In this document: positions 33,916-44,700 of the stretch, piece after piece
Numbering within the stretch: the first letter of the stretch is position 1
Layout: each line of letters begins with the position of its first letter
DNA from: Leptobrachium leishanense
Lineage: Eukaryota > Chordata > Amphibia > Anura > Megophryidae
Direction: 5' to 3'
NCBI GenBank assembly: GCA_009667805.1
Contig: CM019071.1
Span: forward strand, 44,330,250-44,394,249
DNA length: 64,000 nucleotides
Position numbers and translations under genes: made by a program
The notes under the pieces: model-generated
Told to the model about the DNA's origin: nothing
Databases searched by the model: none
What the model saw: only the letters and a program-made list of their open reading frames with translations

Positions 33916-35469
33916 ATCTCTGATATGACTCTTATTTTCAAAAACTGATTTATCTCCAAAGGTTCAGGATTGTGTAACATTAATAATAGTAAAACATTAC
34001 TGCGAAAAACTAAATATGTAAAAAGAAAATGAAACATGCTTTTTAAGAAATTTTTTGAAATAAATGTTTTTTTTTACACCTTACGCTATAAAACTAAAAT
34101 AAACGTTGTTTAAAAAAAATTGTAAAATAATGAATAAATTTCATTTAAACTGATAAAAAAATATTTATGGGGAGAGGGGTGGGAGCTCCAGATTTCTATG
34201 CCTACAGGCTTTTGAGATTTGCCCCTGTCAATGACACCTCACTTAACCTTGCAGGGTGTATAGTACAGAGTCACAGTGGTTCAGAACCCTCAACTCTCCT
34301 CCCAGCCAAGTGGCAGGTTATGTTTTAGATGACCAGTGAGTGATTATGCACTGCATTATCTTATTTACGCTTGCTTCCAGTATGGGAAATTATAAATGTG
34401 AGTTATAAAGCAAACAATGCTGCTGCAATAAGTGAAAGGCAGACAATGCCACTGCTTTACAACCAAAAATAAAAAAGATATCTCGTTTCATTCATTTTTT
34501 TTCTTCCATTTAACATGACATCACTGGAAAAGACAGACTCTGACCTCAAATTCACTTGACTGTGTAAAGAAATAGAGATACAGGGGGTATGGAGAGATCC
34601 AGTACCTCTTGCTCCCCTAAATGCAACACAGGAGGAGACAGAAGCTGCTTAACTGTGCATCCATCATAATAAAATATCACTGGCCATCCACAGGGTTGAG
34701 GTATTCACCTTTATGGATGGTGATCATCTGCTTCATAGGAGTTCAAGTTACCATCATTTTAAGATGTAGCATGAGACCTTTTTATTCTGGAGTAAGCAGT
34801 CTGATTATGTGAATCAAACTGGGAGAAGGTGCTGCATTACAGCCCTGCTAAGCCCCAGTTAAAAAGCAATAGGTTAATGGCATCTGTGGGATTGTTTGTC
34901 ATTCTATGGCAATCTTCAGCGTTCTATGATAAAAACTGATGTCTTATTGTAAAAAGTTAACAGAAGTTATAGAGAGGAAGAAATTTTCATCGTAGAATAT
35001 AATGCCAACCTTTCTAAATATCATAGAGTTTCACAGACTCATTGGCAACTGGCTCTCTTCCCAGAATTTCTATCAAAACACCATGTTAAATTCATAGATG
35101 TAGAGCATACAATGCATCAGAGCAGTGGCAAGTGTAGTAGTATTGTCATGTTCGTGGTTGAAGGTAAGAGCCCAAAATGCACTGGGTGTAAAGAACATTG
35201 CAGCAGATGAACAATTGCAGGCAAGGGATTTATTATACACAAAGGCAAAGGAGACAACAACAGGGCAGGAAAGCAAAAAGTAAACAAACATAGGGTAAAA
35301 CCCCTTAACTCCAAGTGTAATAGCTATATGCCAATTTAACACTCACAAACAGCAGTTAGATCAGGTATGTGATTATCCAGTGTAAGTATAGCTCCTTCGT
35401 TATTTCATTTTTTTCCTTATAGCTCCAATGGTGATGTGACATGTCATAAGGGAAATAAAGTAATACATA
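33916..35469. other. 3' flank of copy 1 and unassigned intergenic DNA
   Basis: Begins with the presumed 3' UTR. The rest is AT-rich with no gene, RNA or transposon end that I can define. Confidence 0.5.
34059..34138 (+). terminator. Candidate polyadenylation signals of copy 1
   Basis: AATAAA occurs at 34059-34064, 34098-34103 and 34133-34138, 144-218 bp after the stop codon. Any could be the poly(A) signal; transcript data would be needed to choose. Confidence 0.45.
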
Positions 35470-35757
35470 CAGGGTTATTCAAAGAAAATCGAAAAGTCAT
35501 CGCACATTCGGTGACTTTTTGTTCTCTTCAATTCGGTGTGATTTGGCGATCCGTCGTAGTGCAGGGAAAAGCCGCCGCAAACCCGACAAACACTCACCGC
35601 AAAACCTGGCGAACGCACACTGAAACCCGCAACATCTGGATTAACCCCCGTCGAACACCCCAGAGAAACCCGAGCAGCCGCCGATCACAGCGCAGAGCAG
35701 CCGTCGGAAAAAGCCGACACCGCAGACGAATGGAGTGAAAAAAAACAGTACGCTTGA

Positions 35758-36194
35758 GGCTAGGGTCAGACTGAGGCAGTGCGAACGCGCGTTCTGGCGC
35801 ACATAATCACGGCCGCACTAGCAGCAGATGACGGGCAATGACAGCCAATATACGAAGTACGGTCGCACAAAAGTCCGGCCGCGCAACGCAAGTGGAAAAT
35901 GAACGCATTTTTTCGAGAACGTTAAACCGCTGGTACTGACGTACAGAGTGCGCTGCGGCCGCATAGCAGCGTGTGTGCGTGATTAGGAGATGTCAGACGC
36001 TGCTAGTGTGCGGCCAACATAACGTTCAAACAGCCGGATTTCCCTAGACTTCTTTTCACCCATCGTCATGAAATACGTCCAGAATTGCGCATCGTCTGAC
36101 CACTTAAGCGTATTCCGTGAAAAAATGCGTGTGCGCACGCATCGACGTACATTTTGACGGTGGCCGCAGAAAATGCGCTCATCTGTCCCTAGCC
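35758..36194. mobile_element. Harbinger-like MITE, family M, copy M2
   Basis: GGCTAGGGTCAGACTGAGG to CTGTCCCTAGCC, flanked by TGA on both sides (35755-35757, 36195-36197), inside family Y copy 3. Confidence 0.85.
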
Positions 36195-36358
36195 TGAAAG
36201 TTTGAAAAGTGAAACGCTGTTTGCAAAGAAACTACTGAGCGAAAATGTCTGAAATTTACATATGATCCAATGAATGATAATAAAAAGGGCTGTTACAGAA
36301 AAAAGAAAAAATGATTTAAAAAAAAAACGGGAAAAAAATATTTGCAAAAAATGCCTAA

Positions 36359-36783
36359 GGCTAGGGTCAGACTGAGGCAGTGCGAACGCGCGTTCTGGCG
36401 CACTTAATCACGGCCGTGCTAGCAGCAGATGCCGGGCAATGACGGCCAATATACGAAGTACGGTCGCACAAAAGTCCGGCTGCGCAACGCAAGTGGAAAA
36501 TGAACGCATTTTTTCGAGAACGTTAAACCACTAGTACTGACGTACAGAGTGCGCTGCGTCCGCTAGAGGCGTGTGTGCGTAAATTGGAGATGTCAGACGC
36601 TGCTAATGTCCGGCCAACATAACGTCCAGATGCAAGAAGTGTTTTATTGATGATCCGTCCAAAATCACGGATGAAACTGCGCATCGTATGACCGCTATTG
36701 CGTATTCCGTGAAAAAATACGTCCATTCTTCGAACGCACATTTTCACGGACAACGTGAAAAATGCGTTAGTCTGACCCTAGCC
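36359..36783. mobile_element. Harbinger-like MITE, family M, copy M3
   Basis: GGCTAGGGTCAGACTGAGG to GTCTGACCCTAGCC, flanked by TAA / TTA, inside family Y copy 3 and about 165 bp from M2. Confidence 0.85.
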
Positions 36784-37547
36784 TTAAAGATCATAAAAAA
36801 ATCTATAAATAAAGAAACTTTTTACTGCAGAATATAATAATAAACGGTTTATTAGATATTGAATTAAAACGGGAATATTTTAACATTGAAGTCTATGGGA
36901 TGTGCCTGAATAAACCTGTCGAATGAAACCACTGAATGGCAGGGTAATTCGGCAACTTTTCACTGCTGGTTTTTGTTCTCTGAATAGACAAAGCATTGCT
37001 TCTCTATGGGGATTTCACTGCCCTCGAACAGACACTGAACAGGCACCTTATTAGGGATGAGCCGAACACCCCCCGAGTTCGGTTCGGGCCCGAACCCGAA
37101 CTTCCCATTTGTTCGGGTCCGAACCCGAACCCCCATGCAAGTCAATGGGGCTGAAAATTCGGTTTTTTAGAGTGCCCTCCAAGTGGGCATATATGTTACA
37201 TATTTGCCATAAAAGGTGTATGGGGGTCCGGGTAGTGCCCTGGGGGACAGGAAACAAGGAGAAAAAGTAAAAAAAAAAACGTTTTTAAAGAGTTTTCCAT
37301 GAAATAAGGGATAAAAATAAAAAAACGAAAAATTCCTTCAAATATCGTGCCTAGGAGGTCCCCATAACCTGCCCGTGAAGTGGCGGATTTATAGGATGTA
37401 TAGAAATATGTAAAAACCAAAAAATTACATTTCAAATGATGGTAAATGCTTTTCCTTTAATCTATCCATAAACAACTGCTTGGGGCGGCAGTCTGTATGA
37501 AAAGAGGAGACATTTTCGGACACGCAGAAAAAGTTTACTGTTTTTTT

Positions 37548-38475
37548 GTTTGTGAGAAGCAGGAGAATGACTGGAGAATGGAAAATTCTAGACCAAATAG
37601 CCGATTTGGAAAGTGAGATAAATGGGAGAATTTTTCTGGTTTGGCTATTTTGACCTAGAATTTTCCATTCTCCAGTCATTCTCCTGAGTTTCACCTTTCT
37701 CTGAATAACCCTGAGCGGTGAAGAGCAGGAGAATGACTGGAGAATGGAAAATTCTAGGTCAAAATAGCCCAACCAGAAAAATTCTCCCATTTAGGCTAGG
37801 GTCAGACTAGCGAATTTTTAACGTGCGTTTAGGCGCACTTAATCACGGCCGCACTAGCAGCAAATGACGGGCAATGACGGCCAATATACAATGTACGGTC
37901 ACACGAAAGTCTGGCTGCGCAACGCAAGTGGAAAATGAACGCATTTTTTCAAGAACGCAGAACCGCTAGTACAGAGTGCACTGCGTCCACTAGCGGCGTG
38001 TGTGCGTGATTTGGAGACGTCAGACCCTGCTCATGTCTGGCCAACATAACGTCCAGACACCCAAAGTTTCCTGGTTTGGATCCGTAAAAAATCACGCACA
38101 AAAATGCGCATCGTATGACCGTTTTCGCGCAATCCGTGAAAAAGTACGGCAATGCGTTCGGATGCACTTTTTGACGGTCGCTGCGAAAAATGCGTTAGTC
38201 TGACCCTAGCCTTATCTCACTTTACAAATCGGCTATTTGGTCCAGATTGTTCTCTTTTCCTGCCATTCTCCTGGTTTTCACCCTTCTCTGAACAACCCCG
38301 AGAGAGAGGTGAAAGCCAGGAGAACTGGCAGGAGAAGAGAACAATCTAGACCAAATAGCCAATTTGGAAAGTGAGCTAAATGGGAAAAAATTTCTGGTTT
38401 GGCTCTTTTGACCTAGAATTTTCACTTCTCCAGTTATTCTCCTGCTTTTCACCGCTCTCTGAATAACCCTGTGAA
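37548..38475. mobile_element. Palindromic repeat family Z, clustered copies
   Basis: Repeated, inverted blocks of GCAGGAGAATGACTGGAGAA, AAATTCTAGRYCAAAATAGC and TCTGAATAACCCTG. The TCTGAATAACCCTG ends resemble family Y termini, so Z may be a palindromic derivative using the same transposase. MITE M4 (37794-38211) interrupts the cluster. A further copy is at 17150-17270. Confidence 0.6.
37794..38211. mobile_element. Harbinger-like MITE, family M, copy M4
   Basis: GGCTAGGGTCAGACTAGCG to GTCTGACCCTAGC, with perfect TTA duplication (37791-37793, 38212-38214). Confidence 0.88.
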
Positions 38476-38533
38476 TGTTTAATCCCGAGGTGAAAAATAA
38501 CATTGCTTTAGATTTTTTTCAAACACCAGTTAA

Positions 38534-39727
38534 CCACTTGGCTGCTATGGATGCGCTCAGCGCGTCCAGCCAAGTGGTTCTCCTGTGCTATGGACGCGCT
38601 GAGCGCATCCATGCACAGGAGGCAGCAATCCACCGGATTCCGGCAGATTGCTGCGCCCCCTGGTGCGGGCTGATATCTTGGATGTCAGCCCAGCACTCCG
38701 GGACCCCGGTGGAGCAATTAGATGTCATCGCAGCGGCGAAATGACATCTAATTCAGGTGCCCCCCCCCCACATGTGCGGAGGAAGCGCCTGAAAGGGAGG
38801 TCCTTCGGACCTCTCTCCCTCCCGATCGCCGGGGGGCAGAGGGTTAATCCAGGCACCGTTTGGAAGGGCACAGCCTGCCCTTCCAAACGGTGGCTGTGAT
38901 TAACCCCTGGGGAGCCGGATCACGAATCGGCGCTGAAAAGCACCGGATCGTGATCCTCTCCTGGATCCAAGATGTCGGCCAAGCCTCCAGGAACTCCCCC
39001 TGAGGACTGGCGTCATCATGCATAGCACAATGACGCCAGTCCTGGAGTTAACCCCTAGCTGCCACCAATGGTGGAGGTAGGGGGTTCCAATGAACCCCCT
39101 ATCTCCCAATCCGTGGCAGCTAGGGGTTAATGTTTGATATCGTTGGATCGGCCAGAGCATGGCCTTTCCAAGGATACTAAACATGAGCATGAAAAATGTT
39201 TTTTTTTTAAATAAAATAAAAAAATAAAAATATTTAAAAAAAAAACAACAAGTTTTTTTGTTTTTTGTTTTGTTAATGCAGCAATATTGTTCCCATTTCA
39301 ATTATAATGTGAACAATAATGCTGCACTAACGATTTCTGCATGCGGTGCATTTGTTAAAAAAGCAAAATTTTCCCCAAAAAAAAATGTAACGAGACCTCA
39401 TTTCTAATTTTTTTAACAAGCGCACCCCATGCAAAATATAACCGCAAACGATCACATGTTAAAATGTGAAAAAAAACACTTTACACATAATAAATTATTG
39501 AAAATTCTAATTTTATTGCATTTTTTGTTATAATATACAGACATGACATTACGTATACATATAATAATGACATATTAGGAATCTGCCAAGTCTGCCAGAA
39601 AGAACAATATATAATATGTCTGGGTCATATATCAAAATATGGCTACAAAACGCGGATAAACATGATGAGCGAAAGCTGTAAAAATGACTTCAGCACAGAG
39701 GTGTGAAAAGCCTCAGCAGCGAAAGGG
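38534..39727. mobile_element. TTAA-flanked DNA transposon (piggyBac- or Kolobok-type, non-autonomous)
   Basis: TTAA flanks it on both sides (38530-38533, 39728-39731). Ends are CCACTTGGCTGCT and, reversed, CCCTTTCGCTGCTG. Near the left end a strong palindrome around GATGCGCTCAGCGCGTCC is present. No transposase frame. Confidence 0.75.
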
Positions 39728-40291
39728 TTAAATGCAGCATATTAGGATGTTTTAGGAGGGAAATTAATTCTCAAATCTCAATCAGAAGCAGACACCACCC
39801 CACCCCCTCACTATATTGTACAATGTATCAAATTGATTACCAGACTGAAAACACCTGGTGTTCTGCCCGTTTGTGAACAGAGGTCATTTAGAGTTGATAA
39901 TCTTTCCACGTACACATTAGTTTTTAATTCAATATCTAATAAACCGTTGCTTACAATATTCTGCAGTAAGGAGTCTCTTTATTTCTAGATTTTTTAGTAT
40001 TTTTTAAAGCATTTTCTATACTTTTTTCAAAATTTCTTTTTTTTTTTCGAACCCGAAACGAACACGCCCAAAAAGTTCGAAATTTGCGAACTTTCGAACT
40101 GCCAAAGTTCGGGTCGAACTCCGAACCGTCCGAACCCGAACCCGAACAGCTCATCCCTACACCTTATGTGCAGGCAATTCGCCAGGATTTGGCGAACTGC
40201 CTGCTCTCTGAATAGCCGAATGGCCAAGAAAGGTAACCGAATGCTGATTTTCACTGTTCTCTTACCTTTCGGCCACAATTCAGATCTCTTA

Positions 40292-40714
40292 GACTAGGGT
40301 CAAACGAAAGCATTTTTCCCCGCGAACGTCAAAAAGTGCGCCCGAATGCATTAACGTATTTTTTCACGGAATGCGCAAAAACGGTCAGACGCATTTTCGT
40401 GCGTGATTTTTTACGGATCATCAATAAAACACTTTTTTGCATCTGGACGTTATGTAGGCTGGACATAAGCAGGGTCTGACGTCTCCTAATCACACACACA
40501 CGCCGCTATGCCGCCGCAGCGCACTCTGTACGTCAGTACTAGCGGCTCTGCGTATTCGAAAAAATGCTTTCATTTTCCACTTGCGTTGCACGGCCGGACT
40601 TTTGTGCGGCCGTACTTTGTATATTGGCCGTCATTGCCCGTCATTTGCTGCTAGTGCGACCGTGATTAAGTGCGCCAGAACGCACGTTAAAAGTGCGCTG
40701 GTCTGACCCCAGCC
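40292..40714. mobile_element. Harbinger-like MITE, family M, copy M5
   Basis: GACTAGGGTCAAACG to GTCTGACCCCAGCC, with perfect TTA duplication (40289-40291, 40715-40717). It sits 12 bp from the right end of family Y copy 3. Confidence 0.85.
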
Positions 40715-40726
40715 TTAATAACCCTG

Positions 40727-41397
40727 ATAGCGAAGGACCACAGATATCAGTAAAAAAACAATGCGCTTTCAATGTAAAAATATTAAGCCGCATATGTAAC
40801 ATCACCCGGTTCAAGAGGTGCACGGCTGGTCCAAGCCTTAGCCCCACTGTCTCGGGCCTCGTCACTCGACCCGTTTCGTCTATCCGACTTTTTCAAGAGT
40901 GATGTTCAAACAGTTCATAGATTCTTATACAGCCATACTTTAGTGAGAGATTTAGGTAAGCAGACAGCAAGTACTCGGGGCAGGAAAGATGGCGATGACA
41001 GGAACATGTAACATTGGTATCAGGAAACACCGTAGATATTCCAGAGGTACTAAAATGTTTAATTGTTTGAGGTCACATTCTGGAGCCCATTTGCAAATTA
41101 ACCTTCATTTGCAATAATAAAATATCCCTTTGCCTGGTTCCAGAATTAAGCCAAATCAAGAATACTCGACATTGAGGGAATCCGCTATTTGATCAACTAT
41201 ACTCAATCTTGGTAGTGAAGTGAATAGTTAACCCCTTAGCATCAATCACTTGTTAAATGACATCCAGCAGAAGGTGTGCTTTAAAGACTTTCAGACCACA
41301 TGCAGCGCCCCGAGATTTCCTGCAAGCTCAGCTACATACCTCTCTTTAAAAGGCAGAGAGAAATATATTTATAGGAAATCGAAATCCTTCTAGAATT
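40727..41397. other. Upstream region of copy 2
   Basis: Mostly unique sequence. 40840-40905 contains ACCCGTTTCGTC and GACTTTTTCAAGAGTG, words seen in some vertebrate interspersed repeats; class not determined. Probably includes distal promoter sequence. Confidence 0.4.
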
Positions 41398-41410
41398 TGC
41401 CTTTGACCCT
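41398..41410 (-). promoter_or_regulatory. HNF4-like DR1 site upstream of copy 2
   Basis: TGCCTTTGACCCT; reversed AGGGTCAAAGGCA, close to the HNF4 consensus of two AGGTCA-like half-sites spaced by one base. It is 156 bp upstream of the start codon and 104 bp upstream of the TATA box. HNF4 sites are established regulators of hepatic CYP2 genes; that it works here is inference. Confidence 0.55.
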
Positions 41411-41513
41411 AAAAAGTAATACAACCACAAATTTTGGCAAATAAAGAATGAAGGTGCAGACTCAATGCGACTTTGGAAGATTTCCATATCGCTCTGCCCA
41501 GTTCTCTTTACCT

Positions 41514-41519
41514 TATAAA
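41514..41519 (+). promoter_or_regulatory. TATA box of copy 2
   Basis: TATAAA within CCTTATAAACAG, 46 bp before the start codon, so transcription should begin near 41545 and leave a 5' UTR of about 20 bp, short but not unusual for CYP2 genes. Confidence 0.65.
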
Positions 41520-41565
41520 CAGCGCATGTCATGATCAATAAAAGATCAAGAACCTGGTGTCCACC

Positions 41566-41742
41566 ATGGAGGCTGTAGGGATCGGGACGCTGCTTCTTGG
41601 CTTTATCTCTCTCCTATTCTTTTACATTCTATGGAATTCAATGCGCAGGAATCATAAACTTCCTCCAGGTCCAACTCCTCTTCCACTGATTGGGAACCTG
41701 CTCCAGATTGAGAGAGGACAGCTGGTGAATTCATTTGTGAAG
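41566..41742 (+). CDS. CYP2 copy 2, exon 1
   Basis: 177 bp, ATG in CCACCATGG to GTGAAG|GTTGGA (phase 0). Encodes the signal-anchor helix, a basic stop-transfer patch and the proline-rich hinge, then NLLQIERGQLVNSFVK. An in-frame GTG nine bases upstream is not used by vertebrate genes. Confidence 0.95.
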
Positions 41743-44700
41743 GTTGGAATCTCAGAAATTTTCAAAATTAAATCGATTAAAGAGACATATTGATAATGAG
41801 ATGAAAGCAACAGGTTAATTAAGGTGACTAACATGTTAAAGGGATCTAATGACAGTGAGGTGATTAATGGGTTAAAGGGATCTAATGACAGTGAGGTGAT
41901 TAATGGGTTAAAGGGATCTAATGACAGTGAGGTGATTAATGGGTTAAAGGGATCTAATGACAGTGAGGTGATTAATGGGTTAAAGGGATCTAATGACAGT
42001 GAGGTGATTAATGGGTTAAAGGGATCTAAGGACAGTGAGGTATTAATGGGTTAAAGGGATCTAATGACAGTGAGGTGATTGATATGTTAAAGGGATCTAA
42101 TGACAGTGAGGTGATTAATGGGTTAAAGGGATCTAATGACAGTGAGGTGATTAATGGGTTAAAGGGATCTAATGACAGTGAGGTGATTAATGGGTAAGGC
42201 TAGGGACAGATGAGCGCATTTTCTGCGGCCACCGTCAAAATGTACGTCGATGCGTGCGCACGCATTTTTTCACGGAATACGCTTAAGTGGTCAGACGATG
42301 CGCAATTCTGGACGTATTTCATGACGATGGGGTGAAAAGAAGTCTAGGGAAATCCGGCTGTTTGAACGTTATGTTGGCCGCACACTAGCAGCGTCTGACA
42401 TCTCCTAATCACGCACACACGCTGCTATGCGGCCGCAGCGCACTCTGTACGTCAGTACCAGCGGTTTAACGTTCTCGAAAAAAATGCGTTCATTTTCCAC
42501 TTGCGTTGCGCGGCCGGACTTTTGTGCGACCGTACTTCGTATATTGGCGTCATTGCCCGGCATCTGCTTCTAGTGCGGCCGTGATTATGTGCGCCAGAAC
42601 GCGCGTTCGCACTGCCTCAGTCTGACCCTAGCCTTAAAGGGATCTAATGACAGTGAGGTGATTAATGGGTTAAAGGAATCTAATGACAGTGAGGTGATTA
42701 ATGGGTTAAAGGGATCTAAGGACAGTGAGGTATTAATGGGTTAAAGGGATCTAATGACAGTGAGGTGATTGATATGTTAAAGGGATCTAATGACAGTGAG
42801 GTGATTAATGGGTTAAAGGGATCTAATGACAGTGAGGTGATTAATGGGTTAAAGGGATCTAATAATGACAGCGAGGTGATTAATGGGTTAAAGGGATAAT
42901 ATGACAGTGAGGTGATTGATATGTTAAAGGGATCTAATGACAGTGAGGTGATTAATGGGTTAAGGCTAGGGTCAAACGAACGCATTATTCGCAGCGACAG
43001 TCAAAAAGTGCGTCCGAACGCATTGACGTATTTTTTCACGGAATGCGCTAAAACGGTCAGACGACGCGCATTTTCGTGCGTGATTTTTTTATGGATTGTC
43101 AATAAAACACTTTTTGCGTCTGGACGTTATGTTGGCTGGACATTAGCAGCGTCTGACATCTCCTAATCACGCACACACGCCGCTATGCCGCCGCCGCAGC
43201 GCACTCTGTACGTCAGTACTAGCGGTTCTGCGTTCTCGAAAAAATGAGTTCAAATTCCACTTGCGTTGCGCAGCCAGACTTTCGTGCGGCCGGACTTCGT
43301 ATATTGGCCGTCATTGCCCGTCATTTGCTGCTAGTGCGGCCGTGATTAAGTGCGCCAGAACGCACGTTAAAAATGCGTTAGTCTGACCCCAGCCTAAAGG
43401 GATCTAATGACAGTGAGGTGATTAATGGGTTAAACTGATCTAATGACAACAAAGGGTGTACAGCGTTCAAGGGCTCCAATGGCATCGAGGTGAGTAGTTT
43501 TAAAGTAGTTATCTGAAACTGTTATCGCTCTTTATGTTTCAGGTTTTAAATAATGTAAATATTCGGTGTTTCCGTCTCTCAGTTCTCAAAGCAATACGGC
43601 TCCATTTACACGTTATATTTTGGGACAAAACCTGTGATTTGTCTGAGCGGGTATGAAACGGTTAAAGAAGCCCTCATCGATAAAGCGGAGGAGTTTGGAG
43701 GACGAGGAAGGCTACCGACACTGGAGAAGGTTACAAAGGACTATGGTGAGAAAATCTCTCCTTTTCACACCTGGTTAGTAATGAGCCGAACACCCCCGTG
43801 TTCGGTTCATATTCGAACTCGAACAATCTCAAAAGTTTGAGTTCGAACGTGAACACGAACCGAACTCAATGCAAGTCATCGGGACTCAAAAGTTAGATTT
43901 TTAGAGTGCCCTCCAAGAGGGCATATATGCTAGATATTTGCCATAAAAGGTGTATGGGGGTCCGGGTAATGCCCTGGGGGACAGGAAACAAGGACAAAAA
44001 GTTTTAAAAAAAGTTTTTAAAGGAACAGTGAGTTTTCCATGAAATAAAGGTTAAAAATAAAAATGAAAAATTCCTTCAAATATTGTGCCTAGGAGGTCCC
44101 CCATAACCTGCCCGTGAAGTGGCAGATTTCTAGGATGTATAGAAACATTTAAAAACAAAAAAATGAAGTTTCAAATGACGGTAAATGGTTTTCCTTTAAT
44201 CTATTCATAAACAACTGCTTGGGGCGGCTGCCTGTATGAAAAGAGGAGACGTTTTAGGACAAGCAGAACAAGTTTAGTGATTTTTTTGGGCTAAATTATG
44301 GTGAAACCTATGCAGGCTTTGGATGAAAGTAACAATAGGTGCTTTAAAATTGGGCCTTCAGTGTCGGCAACAGTGCTGTCACACCGTAACCCCTCTGTGG
44401 TATTGCGGAAGAGTACAGGGTTGGACCCTGCAGTCCAATATTAAAATGATATGAATCTGGTACAGGCGTCAGTGCACCCAAATATTTTGCCTTTGGGGGC
44501 AGCAAGTGCCTTCACACCGTAACCCCTCTGAGGTATTGTGGAAGAGTGCAGTGGTGGAGGTTTTGGTAATGCAGAAGAGATCCCCGATCTATTCAGTTAC
44601 ATCAGCAGCTATAACAAAACCGGGTCAGCAATGTTTAGGCACTTGTACTGCGCTACTGTATATGGTGAGAATTGGCGCACACCAGTAGCAACAGGAAGCA

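Larger units (their letters stand above)
37052..40159. mobile_element. hAT-like element, family X, copy D, interior replaced by other elements
   Basis: CACCTTAT flanks it exactly (37044-37051, 40160-40167). Left end TAGGGATGAGCCGAACACC, right end CAGCTCATCCCTA. Family X sequence runs only to about 37547 and resumes at about 39925; the middle has been lost and holds palindromic family Z, MITE M4 and a TTAA-flanked element. It sits inside family Y copy 3. Confidence 0.88.
35470..40726. mobile_element. DNA transposon, family Y, copy 3, expanded by nested insertions
   Basis: Begins CAGGGTTATTCAAAGAAA at 35470 and ends ATAACCCTG at 40726, flanked by ATA on both sides. Its own sequence is found in pieces (35470-35757, 36195-36358, 36784-37051, 40160-40291, 40715-40726), separated by MITEs M2, M3 and M5 and a hAT X element that itself contains further insertions. 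Joined in order, the pieces follow family Y copy 1. Confidence 0.8.
41826..43430. repeat. 36-bp satellite, copy 2 intron 1
   Basis: Unit theme TTAAAGGGATCTAATGACAG followed by TGAGGTGATTAATGGG, nearly identical between units, interrupted by MITEs M6 and M7. The 36-bp period keeps a 12-residue frame open (NGLKGSNDSEVI), which is not a gene. Much more degenerate units are in copy 1 intron 1. Confidence 0.97.

Noticed and set aside
41824..42054. Plus-strand frame with NGLKGSNDSEVI repeats just after exon 1
   Set aside because: Translation of the 36-bp intron satellite; lies in intron 1 after a good splice donor.
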